A stretch of 6,341 nucleotides of DNA from contig CAAEAE010000124.1 of assembly GCA_900753715.1 (NCBI GenBank), positions 1-6,341 on the forward strand. Reading direction: 5' to 3'. Under the pieces are notes generated by a model. That model worked only from the letters and a program-made list of their open reading frames with translations, was not told where the DNA came from and made no database searches. Position numbers and translations under genes: made by a program. Origin of the DNA: an uncultured Roseburia sp. (GTDB lineage Bacteria > Bacillota_A > Clostridia > Lachnospirales > Lachnospiraceae). Shown here one piece after another: positions 1-5,247 of the stretch (positions are counted from its first letter, which is position 1; each line of letters begins with the position of its first letter).

Positions 1-172
1 CCGCCGCAAGCGCAGTTTCTCCCAATGTACTGCCTACAATTTTCGTATCAATCAGGCTGTAAAAAAGCTGGAACAGGTTTCCAAGAAAAATTGGTACCGC
101 AAACATCAGAATCAACTTTACAGGCTCTCCCTGCGTCAGATTCAGTGTACGGAATTTTCCCTGTTTTGTCAT
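1..172 (-). CDS. MATE family efflux transporter, N-terminal fragment
   Basis: This is the first 57 residues of a protein that runs off the left edge. It starts at an ATG (complement of 170-172) with a GGAGAG ribosome binding site about 8 bases upstream. The visible sequence begins with a short polar stretch (MTKQGKFRTLNLTQGEP) and then a hydrophobic first helix with VPIFLGNLFQLFYSLIDTKIVG. That is the usual N-terminus of clostridial MATE (NorM/DinF-like) multidrug/Na+ or H+ antiporters: a 'LTxGxP' lead-in, 'P..LGNLFQ.FY...D..IVG', and then 'GExALAA'. Such proteins normally have about 440-460 residues and 12 membrane helices, so roughly 85-90% is missing here. It lies 27 bp after the cytidylate-kinase-like gene and is probably co-transcribed with it. 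The substrate cannot be inferred. The family call is firm; the function is family-level only. Confidence 0.88.
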   Translation of the reverse strand, partial: MTKQGKFRTLNLTQGEPVKLILMFAVPIFLGNLFQLFYSLIDTKIVGSTLGETALAA

Positions 173-199
173 AATCGTTCTCTCCACACCCCTGCTATC

Positions 200-802
200 T
201 TAATCCACAAGACGTGCAATCGCTTTTGCAAGCTCTTTTATCTCGTAGTTTGAGGTGTTGACGCACAAATCATAGTTGAGACGCTCGCCCCAGGTCTGTC
301 CGGTAAAGAACTGATAATATCTTGCTCTGCGTTTGTCCACATCCTGAATGTGGCGCTTTAACTCCTTGTCTGTAAAATGCTCATTCTCCGGTGCACGTTT
401 TCTGCAACGCTCCATCTTGTGTTCCATCTCTGCATAGATAAACAGGCGGAACGGATGCTTGTCCCGAAGAATATAATCCGCACTTCTTCCGACAATCACG
501 CAGTCGGATTTCTCTGCAAATTCCTGAATTAAACGACTCTGCTCCCGATAAATCGCACTGTTCTGCTCTACAATCGGATCCACTCCCATATAAAAGCTTC
601 TTCCGATGGTAATCGGCATAAAGGTAGACGGGCTGCTCTCCATCACATGCTGTACATAGCCTTCTGCTAACTTTGTGCGTTCTGCAATCTGTGTGATGAT
701 TTCATTGTCATAATATGCAATTCCAAGCTCGTCTGACAGACGCTTTCCTATCTCTCTTCCGCCGCTTCCGAACTCACGTCCAATCGTTATTATCTTAGAC
801 AT
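200..802 (-). CDS. Cytidylate kinase-like family protein
   Basis: This 200-residue protein belongs to the P-loop 'cytidylate kinase-like' family common in Clostridia, which is distinct from housekeeping Cmk. Residues 5-20 (ITIGREFGSGGREIGK) form the nucleotide-binding loop. It lacks the ordinary GKS/T ending and instead has the GSGGREIG form typical of this family. YYDNEII (30-36) follows a short helix. VIVGRSADYIL (102-112) is the conserved second strand and GR motif, and the Arg-rich DKRRARYYQFFTG (156-168) looks like the phosphate-binding lid. A nucleotide or small-molecule kinase activity is inferred from the family; the true substrate is unknown. The start ATG (800-802) is supported by AAAAGGAG 7 bases upstream. 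A good promoter lies just upstream, and a MATE transporter gene follows by 27 bp. The length is full for the family and no defect is visible. Confidence 0.9.
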   Translation of the reverse strand: MSKIITIGREFGSGGREIGKRLSDELGIAYYDNEIITQIAERTKLAEGYVQHVMESSPSTFMPITIGRSFYMGVDPIVEQNSAIYREQSRLIQEFAEKSDCVIVGRSADYILRDKHPFRLFIYAEMEHKMERCRKRAPENEHFTDKELKRHIQDVDKRRARYYQFFTGQTWGERLNYDLCVNTSNYEIKELAKAIARLVD

Positions 803-847
803 CCGTATTCTCCTTTTCCCTTAAAGGGGGTAAAATTTTCTTCTAAA

Positions 848-876
848 ATAATATCATTTTCCGATGTTTGTTGCAA
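848..876 (-). promoter_or_regulatory. Sigma-A-type promoter for the kinase-MATE unit
   Basis: Read on the minus strand there is a -35 box TTGCAA (876-871), a spacer of exactly 17 bases (870-854), and a -10 box TATTAT (853-848) preceded by TGA, an extended -10 element. The start of transcription would fall near 840, giving a leader of about 38 bases that contains the AAAAGGAG ribosome binding site of the kinase-like gene. The -35 begins just after the cbiC stop (878-880). The unit can therefore be expressed separately from the cobalamin operon. Confidence 0.6.
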
Positions 877-877
877 G

Positions 878-1498
878 CTATTTGAGCTGATACAAAAGCG
901 CATTGCAGATAGCCGCCGCCACGTTGCTTCCGCCCTTCCTGCCGCGTGCAACGATATACGGCACATCCGCTGTCATAATAAGTTCCTTTGCCTCCACCAC
1001 ATTCACAAATCCCACCGGGACACCGATGATAAGCTTGGGATGAATCCTACCCTCCGCAATCAGCTCGTAAAGCCTTATCAGTGCAGTCGGTGCATTTCCG
1101 ATGGCATAAATCATATCTTTTCCAAGCGTTACGGATTTTTCCATGGAAACGACAGCGCGTGTGATGCTCCGGCTCTTTGCCTCCTTTGCGACATCCTCAT
1201 CCGCCATAAAGCAGTGCACCTCGCCGCCGTATTGCGCGAGTCTTGTCTTATTGATTCCGCTTTTTCCCATATTGGTGTCGGTCACGATATCGCAGCCCTC
1301 CCGGAGTGCCGCAAGTCCGGCTTCGACCGCCCCGTCTGAAAAACACAACGTATCCGCATAGGAAAAATCTGCCGTTGTGTGGATGACACGCTTGATAATC
1401 GGTTTTTGCACCGGGTCTAATTCTCTTCCCAATTCCTCTTCAATGATTTCAAAGCTCCGGTGCTCGATTTCTGCCGGGGTGTAGTTTTCGATTTTCAT
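878..1498 (-). CDS. cbiC: Precorrin-8X / cobalt-precorrin-8 methylmutase CbiC
   Basis: CbiC (CobH in the aerobic pathway) moves the methyl group from C11 to C12 of the corrin ring, turning (cobalt-)precorrin-8 into (cobalt-)cobyrinic acid. The 206 residues match the family length of about 200-210. Seen: IEHRSFEIIEEEL (11-23), RVIHTTADFSY (37-47) with His40 in the position of the family's catalytic histidine, the D-NMGKSGI segment (about 74-81), PTALIRLYELI (137-147), GVPVGFVNVVEAK (159-171), and the C-terminal GRKGGSNVAAAICNALL. The ATG (1496-1498) has GGAGAG 8 bases upstream, inside the 12-bp gap after the cobO stop, so the two genes are closely coupled. It is the last cobalamin gene in this direction; the next gene begins after a 75-bp gap with its own promoter. 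The call is secure. The cobalt-containing (anaerobic) substrate is assumed from the Clostridia setting. Confidence 0.96.
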   Translation of the reverse strand: MKIENYTPAEIEHRSFEIIEEELGRELDPVQKPIIKRVIHTTADFSYADTLCFSDGAVEAGLAALREGCDIVTDTNMGKSGINKTRLAQYGGEVHCFMADEDVAKEAKSRSITRAVVSMEKSVTLGKDMIYAIGNAPTALIRLYELIAEGRIHPKLIIGVPVGFVNVVEAKELIMTADVPYIVARGRKGGSNVAAAICNALLYQLK

Positions 1499-1510
1499 CT
1501 GCCGTCTCTC

Positions 1511-2065
1511 CTATCTCTCAATTCCAGGTCTTGCCAGGATTCCTTCGTCATAAGGATGCTTTTCCTTTTTCATCTCCGTAATGTAATCCGCCTGCCCGCG
1601 CAAAAACGCATCCGGGTCCCGCCCTGTTAAAACTACTTCCGTCCTCTCGTGACAGTCAAACAGATTACAAAGAAGCTCTTTATCGACCATCCCATAGCGA
1701 TATGCGTGGGTGATTTCATCGAGTATCAGCATATCACACCTTCCATCCTGCACCTGCTTCAGACAAAAATCAAGAATTTCATCCTGCATTTTTTTCATCT
1801 GCTCTTTTTCTTCTTCCGTCATGTTCTTAAAAAAGCCAAAGCACTTTGTTGTCTTTTTGACCGTAATGCCCGGAATTTTTCGCAGAACCGCAAGCTCTGA
1901 GGATTCATTTCCCTTCATAAACTGTGCAAAAATCACCTGTTTTCCGGCGCCTGCCGCCCGCACGGCAAGTCCCACTGCCGCCGTGGTCTTTCCTTTTCCG
2001 TCCCCGCAGTACAGATGCACTAACCCTTCCGTTCCTAATTTTACCGCTTCCACATCTTTTATCAT
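1511..2065 (-). CDS. cobO: Cob(I)alamin / cob(I)yrinic acid a,c-diamide adenosyltransferase, CobO/BtuR type
   Basis: This enzyme transfers the 5'-deoxyadenosyl group from ATP to the Co(I) corrinoid, forming the adenosyl upper ligand, in the cytoplasm. It belongs to the CobA/CobO/BtuR family, not the unrelated PduO or EutT types. Residues 15-28 (LVHLYCGDGKGKTT) contain the family P-loop GDGKGKTT. VIFAQFMKG (44-52) follows. MLILDEITHAYRYG (112-125) is the Walker-B-like strand with Asp116-Glu117. VVLTGRDPDAFL (144-155), ADYITEMKKEKHPYDEG (159-175) and RPGIE near the end are family signatures. The 184 residues fit a family of about 170-200 and lack the longer N-terminal extension of E. coli BtuR. 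The ATG at 2063-2065 has GGAGG 6-7 bases upstream. It starts 25 bp after the C20-methyltransferase gene and ends 12 bp before cbiC. It can act both in de novo synthesis and in salvage of imported corrinoids. Confidence 0.95.
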   Translation of the reverse strand: MIKDVEAVKLGTEGLVHLYCGDGKGKTTAAVGLAVRAAGAGKQVIFAQFMKGNESSELAVLRKIPGITVKKTTKCFGFFKNMTEEEKEQMKKMQDEILDFCLKQVQDGRCDMLILDEITHAYRYGMVDKELLCNLFDCHERTEVVLTGRDPDAFLRGQADYITEMKKEKHPYDEGILARPGIER

Positions 2066-2090
2066 CGCTTCCTCCGATTTTATGACACAA

Positions 2091-2804
2091 TCATACTGTC
2101 TCTGCTTTCATTTCCTTTACAATTACAATCGTCAGATATCCGCTGTTTTCATCCAGCTCTGACAGTCCATGGAAAACACGCTCATTTGCCATCCCGCAGT
2201 TAGATACTGCCCAGATGTCATAGTGTTTCCCACCTGTCTTTTGTTCATGTAAAAGCTGGTTTTTTAACGCACCAAGCTTCCTGCCGGATTTCATATAGAT
2301 GCGGGTGCCGGGTAACGCCTCACCGCCGTCCTCATAGGATGCCGGAAGAATGTGAATCTGCTCCCCGCTGTCCGCTAAGGACCTGCCTGCCGCTGCTGCC
2401 GCCGCACAAAAAGAAGGCACACCGTTTATGACCTGTGCCTCAAACTCTTCCGCAACTGCGCGTTTTCTGATGTATTCAAAAGTGGAATATACCGCAGGGT
2501 CTCCAATCGTAAGAAATCCGACCGTCTCCCCCTGTAACAGATATTCCCGGATTTTATGATAAATCTCGTCATGGGATTTTTCCAGGCGCTCCCTCTCTTT
2601 TATCATCGGAAACTCCAGACAGATACATTCCTTTTCTGCAAGCTCCGGCAGTGCCGCCACTGCAATCTGATAAGCGTAACACGTTTCCTTCGACGCCGCC
2701 GGAAGGATGAGCCTATCGCTTTCCCCGATACAGCGCACCGCCTTTAACGTCAAAAGTTCCGGGTCGCCCGGTCCCACACCGATTCCATATAATTTTCCAG
2801 TCAC
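2091..2804 (-). CDS. cbiL: Precorrin-2 / cobalt-factor II C20-methyltransferase CbiL (CobI)
   Basis: This SAM-dependent tetrapyrrole methylase adds the C20 methyl group to (cobalt-)factor II, giving factor III. With the start chosen here it has 237 residues, normal for CbiL/CobI. Residues 4-24 carry KLYGIGVGPGDPELLTLKAV, the glycine-rich N-terminal signature. GFLTIGDPAVYSTFEYI (96-112) is the second SAM-site motif, and GVPSFCAAAAAAGRSL (128-143) the third. I chose the GTG at 2804 rather than an in-frame GTG at 2840. It overlaps the VanZ stop as GTGA, has GGGAG 9 bases upstream, and places the protein start where the family usually starts. The 2840 start would add 12 non-conserved residues and overlap vanZ by 40 bp, although GGAG also lies 10 bases before it. 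Translational coupling to vanZ is inferred. cobO follows after 25 bp. Confidence 0.94.
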   Translation of the reverse strand: MTGKLYGIGVGPGDPELLTLKAVRCIGESDRLILPAASKETCYAYQIAVAALPELAEKECICLEFPMIKERERLEKSHDEIYHKIREYLLQGETVGFLTIGDPAVYSTFEYIRKRAVAEEFEAQVINGVPSFCAAAAAAGRSLADSGEQIHILPASYEDGGEALPGTRIYMKSGRKLGALKNQLLHEQKTGGKHYDIWAVSNCGMANERVFHGLSELDENSGYLTIVIVKEMKAETV

Positions 2805-3373
2805 ACCAGCGTTCTCCCGCCGTATTTCATGATTCTCCACCCTTCACGTTCTCCAAATATCCGTTTCATCACGCAGTACAACAAATATCCGATGATGCCG
2901 CCCAAAAGGTTCATAATCACATCATCAATATCCGCACTGCGTCCTATAAAATATTGAACTATTTCTATAGTAAGTGTTGTTGCAAACACAACCCCCGCTG
3001 TTTTTAAAAATCTCTCCATTTTATCCGACACAATCGGCAATAAAATGCCATAAGGAACAAACATTGCAATGTTTAAGAGAAGCTGCTCTATCATATTTTT
3101 CCAGCCCATCTCATAAGTGTTTGTGACCCAGTCAAACGGCACAAGGTTTAACAGATGATATTCTGAAAAATGGGGAATATCCGGAAAGAACGACCAGAAA
3201 ATTGTCAGGTACAGAAGCGATACCACATACCCCATAAGCATATATCGCACAAGATGATAAAAAAAACCCCTTTTTCCGTCTTTTCTTCTGATATGCACAT
3301 AGAACGGCAGGTAAAGCGCCAGACAGATTACCCCCATCACCGGGAGAATCAGTAGTATGAATCCCAAAATCAT
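2801..3373 (-). CDS. VanZ-like family integral membrane protein
   Basis: This 190-residue membrane protein has a VanZ-like domain. Using the start at 3373, hydrophobic segments are at about residues 2-24, 43-61, 96-114, 124-142 and 153-168. The family signature is clear: HLLNLVPFDW (73-82), LLLNIAMFVPYGILLP (98-113), EIVQYFIGRSADIDDVIMN (137-155) and LGGIIGYLLY (157-166), including the Q-GR-DIDD pattern typical of VanZ. VanZ itself raises teicoplanin resistance, but most VanZ-like proteins have no assigned role, so a resistance function should not be assumed. The ATG at 3371-3373 is chosen because AGAGGAGAG lies 5 bases upstream. An in-frame ATG at 3403 has no ribosome binding site and falls in a hairpin loop. 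The gene ends in the GTGA overlap with cbiL, so it is tied to the cobalamin operon although no B12 role is known for the family. Confidence 0.88.
   Translation of the reverse strand: MILGFILLILPVMGVICLALYLPFYVHIRRKDGKRGFFYHLVRYMLMGYVVSLLYLTIFWSFFPDIPHFSEYHLLNLVPFDWVTNTYEMGWKNMIEQLLLNIAMFVPYGILLPIVSDKMERFLKTAGVVFATTLTIEIVQYFIGRSADIDDVIMNLLGGIIGYLLYCVMKRIFGEREGWRIMKYGGRTLV
2814..2818 (-). promoter_or_regulatory. Ribosome binding site deciding the cbiL start
   Basis: The GGGAG on the minus strand sits 9 bases before the GTG at 2804 and lies inside the last codons of the vanZ-like gene. Together with the GTGA stop/start overlap it favours the shorter C20-methyltransferase. The upstream GTG at 2840 has a less ideal GGAG 10 bases away. 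Confidence 0.5.
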
Positions 3374-3378
3374 ATTTT

Positions 3379-3387
3379 CTCTCCTCT
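3379..3387 (-). promoter_or_regulatory. Ribosome binding site deciding the vanZ-like start
   Basis: The minus strand reads AGAGGAGAG, ending 5 bases before the ATG at 3373. The in-frame ATG at 3403 has no purine-rich site in the expected position. This supports a protein starting MILGFILL, whose first membrane helix begins at once. Confidence 0.6.
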
Positions 3388-3391
3388 GCAC

Positions 3392-3416
3392 CCGGGCAGA
3401 CATATCATCTGCCCGG
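3392..3416 (-). other. Perfect 9-bp intergenic hairpin between lipoprotein and vanZ-like genes
   Basis: The arms are 3392-3400 and 3408-3416 (CCGGGCAGA and TCTGCCCGG) with a 7-base loop. They form a GC-rich, mismatch-free stem in the 53-bp gap between the lipoprotein stop and the vanZ-like start. In the direction of transcription no T-run follows; the purine-rich ribosome binding site starts 4 bases after the stem. It is therefore not a classical terminator for the minus strand. It could protect the upstream message from 3' exonucleases, mark a processing site, or limit access to the vanZ ribosome binding site; these are inferences. On the plus strand a T-rich stretch (ATTTGTTTTCC) follows the stem, but no plus-strand gene needs it. 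Confidence 0.6.
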
Positions 3417-3426
3417 ATTTGTTTTC

Positions 3427-3789
3427 CTACTGCTGTTTTTCTACGGAAAGCACGGTTCCATTGAATGGGTCTACCTCTGAAATTTCGCCCGTATAGGTAA
3501 CGGTCACCTTATCGCCTGCTGCAACTGAATCAAGCCCCTCCGGTTTGGTCTCGAAGCTGAACTCATAAGAAGCATCGCTCTCATCTGTTACGACAAACAT
3601 AAAATCCTTGATTTCATCTATCGTTCCACTTAAGGTCTTCTGCTCTCCAGTCTCAGGTGCCTGTGTCTCTGCCGTCTGTGAGGACTGCTGTGTCGTATCA
3701 GAAGATGGCGTTGTCTTTCCGCCACAGCCTGCTGCCAGAGTAAGAACCATCAATCCTGCAAGTAATAATCCACATTTTCTGTTTCTCAT
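3427..3789 (-). CDS. Small secreted lipoprotein of unknown function
   Basis: This 120-residue protein has a lipoprotein signal peptide: basic MRNRK, a hydrophobic stretch CGLLLAGLMVLTLAAG, and lipobox LAAGC with Cys22 as the lipidated residue. A Ser/Thr/Gln/Glu-rich linker (about 23-50) follows. The rest (about 51-120) is a compact region rich in alternating beta-like strands: GTIDEIKDFMFVVTD, YEFSFETKP, GDKVTVTYTGEI and GTVLSVEKQQ. The pattern recalls small OB-fold-like domains of clostridial lipoproteins, but I do not recognise a named family. The start ATG (3787-3789) has AGGAAGGAG 6 bases upstream. Starting at 3840 would add 17 residues in front of an otherwise standard signal peptide and has no good site. 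It lies 111 bp after cbiA and 53 bp before vanZ, and so interrupts the cobalamin genes. It would be anchored on the outer face of the membrane. Its role is unknown. Confidence 0.85.
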   Translation of the reverse strand: MRNRKCGLLLAGLMVLTLAAGCGGKTTPSSDTTQQSSQTAETQAPETGEQKTLSGTIDEIKDFMFVVTDESDASYEFSFETKPEGLDSVAAGDKVTVTYTGEISEVDPFNGTVLSVEKQQ

Positions 3790-3795
3790 AATATT

Positions 3796-3804
3796 CTCCT
3801 TCCT
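3796..3804 (-). promoter_or_regulatory. Ribosome binding site deciding the lipoprotein start
   Basis: The minus strand reads AGGAAGGAG, 6 bases before the ATG at 3789. This is a near-consensus site and places the signal peptide (MRNRK then a hydrophobic core) exactly at the N-terminus, excluding the longer in-frame start at 3840. Confidence 0.65.
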
Positions 3805-3844
3805 GCCCGCTTTTTTTTGGGCATCCAAAGTTTGTTTCATTTGG

Positions 3845-3873
3845 TTTTTATTTCGGTATTTAGAATATCACAA
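3845..3873 (-). promoter_or_regulatory. Possible weak promoter upstream of the lipoprotein gene
   Basis: In the 111-bp gap the minus strand has TTGTGA (3873-3868) and TAAAAA (3850-3845) separated by 17 bases, each matching the sigma-A consensus at four of six positions. A second reading is an extended -10, TGATATTCT (3870-3862), without a good -35. Either would give a leader into the lipoprotein ribosome binding site. The matches are weak in AT-rich DNA, so this is only a candidate for separate control of the lipoprotein-vanZ-cbiL-cobO-cbiC part. Confidence 0.28.
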
Positions 3874-3879
3874 TACTGG

Positions 3880-3902
3880 AAAAAATGTTTTAAAAACATT
3901 TT
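3880..3902 (-). terminator. AT-rich palindrome at the cbiA stop, possible weak terminator
   Basis: The arms 3882-3891 (AAAATGTTTT) and 3893-3902 (AAAACATTTT) are a perfect 10-bp inverted repeat around one central base. It overlaps the cbiA stop codon. In the transcribed direction the second arm runs into six consecutive T residues (3885-3880). That layout resembles an intrinsic terminator, but with almost no GC in the stem and a very tight loop it would be weak. It may only reduce transcription into the lipoprotein gene, or act as a protein-binding palindrome. Confidence 0.4.
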
Positions 3903-5247
3903 AAGATTTTCTTGCTTCTTTTATAAATTGTTCCACCAGCCACGGTGCCGAGGCGTAATACAGATGCGGGAAGCCCCACAGGAAATGCTCTCCTTCATGC
4001 ATACAGTTCCAGCTTCTTCCCGTGACAGGCTTTACCGCCAGATAATCTGCCCCGTTATTCTCACTGTCATAATAGTGAAATTCATGCGCTCGTATGCTTT
4101 TTTCGCCCCGCGTAAGAGTCACGTAGCCAAACCGCCCCAGCTTTCCGGTATTGTAAGCATTTCCCCTGACTGCGCCCACCATGGGATAACGCACCCCATC
4201 CGGGTCTTCTAGTGTCTCATGCAGATACAAAAATCCACCGCACTCCGCAAGAGACGGAATGTCTGCCTGGATTGCCGCTAATATGGACTCCAGCATCGAG
4301 GTATTTTCCGACAGTTCCCTTGCATACAGCTCCGGGTAGCCGCCTCCAAGAAGAAATCCTGCCGCCTCCGGCATTTTTTTATCGTGCAGGGGAGAAAAAT
4401 AAATAAGCTTTGCCCCGGCGCGCTCCAACATTCTTAAATTTTCTTCATAATAAAAGCAAAACGCTTCATCCCTTGCAACCGCAATCGGAACTTCTGCTCC
4501 CCAATTTTTCCCCGCTTCTTTGGCAGGAAAACGGCTTTCATCGGAAACCGGATGTTCCGCCGCAGTTTCCGCAAGTGAAAGCAGTGCGTCCAAATCCACA
4601 TTTTTTTCCAATGCGTCCGCCACGCCGGAAAGCTGTTCTTTCAAATCAGAAAGCTCCTGCGGCAGCAAAAGCCCAAGGTGCCTGTTTCCTATGGAAACCT
4701 GTTTCTGCACCGGAAGACAGCCAAACACACGGATTCCGGTCTCTTCTTCTATTCTTGGGGCAATCGTTTTTGCAAACATCGCACTCGTGCGGTTTAAAAT
4801 CACGCCGCCAATCAGGTGCTCCTTATCCCGCATCAGAAATCCCTGAAGGAGTGGAATCAGCGAATAGCCCATGCCTTTTGCATCTATGACCAGGACAATC
4901 GGCGTCTTTGTAAGCCTTGCAACCTCATAGGCGCTCGCCTCCGGTGTGATTCCGCCAAGTCCGTCATAGAGTCCCATCGCCCCTTCCAAAACTGCAAGGC
5001 TGCCATCCCCGGTGCGCGCGGCAAACATTTTTTTTAAGTTCTCCTCACCTGCGAGAAAAATATCGAGGTTTTCAGACGGCACCTCTAAGACTTCCTGGTG
5101 AAACATGGGGTCGATGTAATCCGGACCGCACTTAAAAGATTTCTGCTCTATGCCGCGCTTTTTAAATGCCATCAAAAGTCCGCAGGTAACAAGCGTTTTT
5201 CCGCTTCCGCTTGCCGGCGCCGAAATCATGATTCTTGGCCGTTTCAT
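3901..5247 (-). CDS. cbiA: Cobyrinic acid a,c-diamide synthase CbiA
   Basis: CbiA is a glutamine-dependent amidotransferase that converts the a and c acetate side chains of (cobalt) cobyrinic acid to amides using ATP. At 448 residues it matches the family length. The N-terminal dethiobiotin-synthetase-like half has the P-loop SAPASGSGKT (9-18), FKCGPDYIDP (38-47), GAMGLYDG (89-96), and PIVLVIDAKGM (116-126). The C-terminal class I glutaminase half (from about 252) has GFLLGGGYPELYA (297-309), the nucleophile Cys336 in LAECGGFLYL, RAHEFHYYD (386-394), and His428 in WGFPHLYYAS, the expected catalytic histidine. All key residues are present. HydB-like hydrogenobyrinate activity is unlikely in a clostridium but not excluded by sequence alone. 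The ATG overlaps the CbiET stop as ATGA (5244-5247), with GGGAGGAGAAGGA just upstream, so the two are translationally coupled. A 111-bp gap follows. Confidence 0.97.
   Translation of the reverse strand: MKRPRIMISAPASGSGKTLVTCGLLMAFKKRGIEQKSFKCGPDYIDPMFHQEVLEVPSENLDIFLAGEENLKKMFAARTGDGSLAVLEGAMGLYDGLGGITPEASAYEVARLTKTPIVLVIDAKGMGYSLIPLLQGFLMRDKEHLIGGVILNRTSAMFAKTIAPRIEEETGIRVFGCLPVQKQVSIGNRHLGLLLPQELSDLKEQLSGVADALEKNVDLDALLSLAETAAEHPVSDESRFPAKEAGKNWGAEVPIAVARDEAFCFYYEENLRMLERAGAKLIYFSPLHDKKMPEAAGFLLGGGYPELYARELSENTSMLESILAAIQADIPSLAECGGFLYLHETLEDPDGVRYPMVGAVRGNAYNTGKLGRFGYVTLTRGEKSIRAHEFHYYDSENNGADYLAVKPVTGRSWNCMHEGEHFLWGFPHLYYASAPWLVEQFIKEARKS

Noticed and set aside
815..830. Small CCCTT/AAGGG inverted repeat upstream of the kinase-like gene
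   Set aside because: The stem is only about 4-5 bp with an almost absent loop and has no T-run. It is too weak to call a terminator or operator.
1905..2090. A 61-residue minus-strand frame over the start of cobO
   Set aside because: It is an out-of-frame, Gly/Arg/Lys-rich translation of the cobO P-loop region and has no independent support.
3374..3403. ATG at 3403 as the vanZ start
   Set aside because: No ribosome binding site precedes it, it falls in a hairpin loop, and it would put a charged stretch before the first membrane helix. ATG 3373 has a strong site.
3392..3424. Plus-strand intrinsic terminator (the hairpin followed by ATTTGTTTT)
   Set aside because: The T-rich stretch is interrupted and there is no plus-strand gene upstream that it could terminate. 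It is kept only as a hairpin.
3802..3825. TGCCC/GGGCA inverted repeat around an A-run before the lipoprotein gene
   Set aside because: A 5-bp stem with a 10-base loop is easily found by chance and lies next to an ordinary ribosome binding site.
3790..3840. ATG at 3840 as the lipoprotein start
   Set aside because: It would add 17 residues before a complete signal peptide, and the AGGAAGGAG site clearly belongs to the ATG at 3789.
3790..3900. Cobalamin riboswitch in the gap upstream of the lipoprotein gene
   Set aside because: The gap is too short and I see no B12-box-like sequence or the needed multi-stem layout. A riboswitch, if present, should be upstream of the operon outside this window.
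4410..4889. Long plus-strand open frames opposite cbiA (also at 3817-4212, 4520-4846 and 1710-2162)
   Set aside because: They lie antisense to clearly recognised enzymes, have low-complexity Ser/Pro/Phe-rich translations with no motifs, and are shadows of the coding strand's codon pattern.
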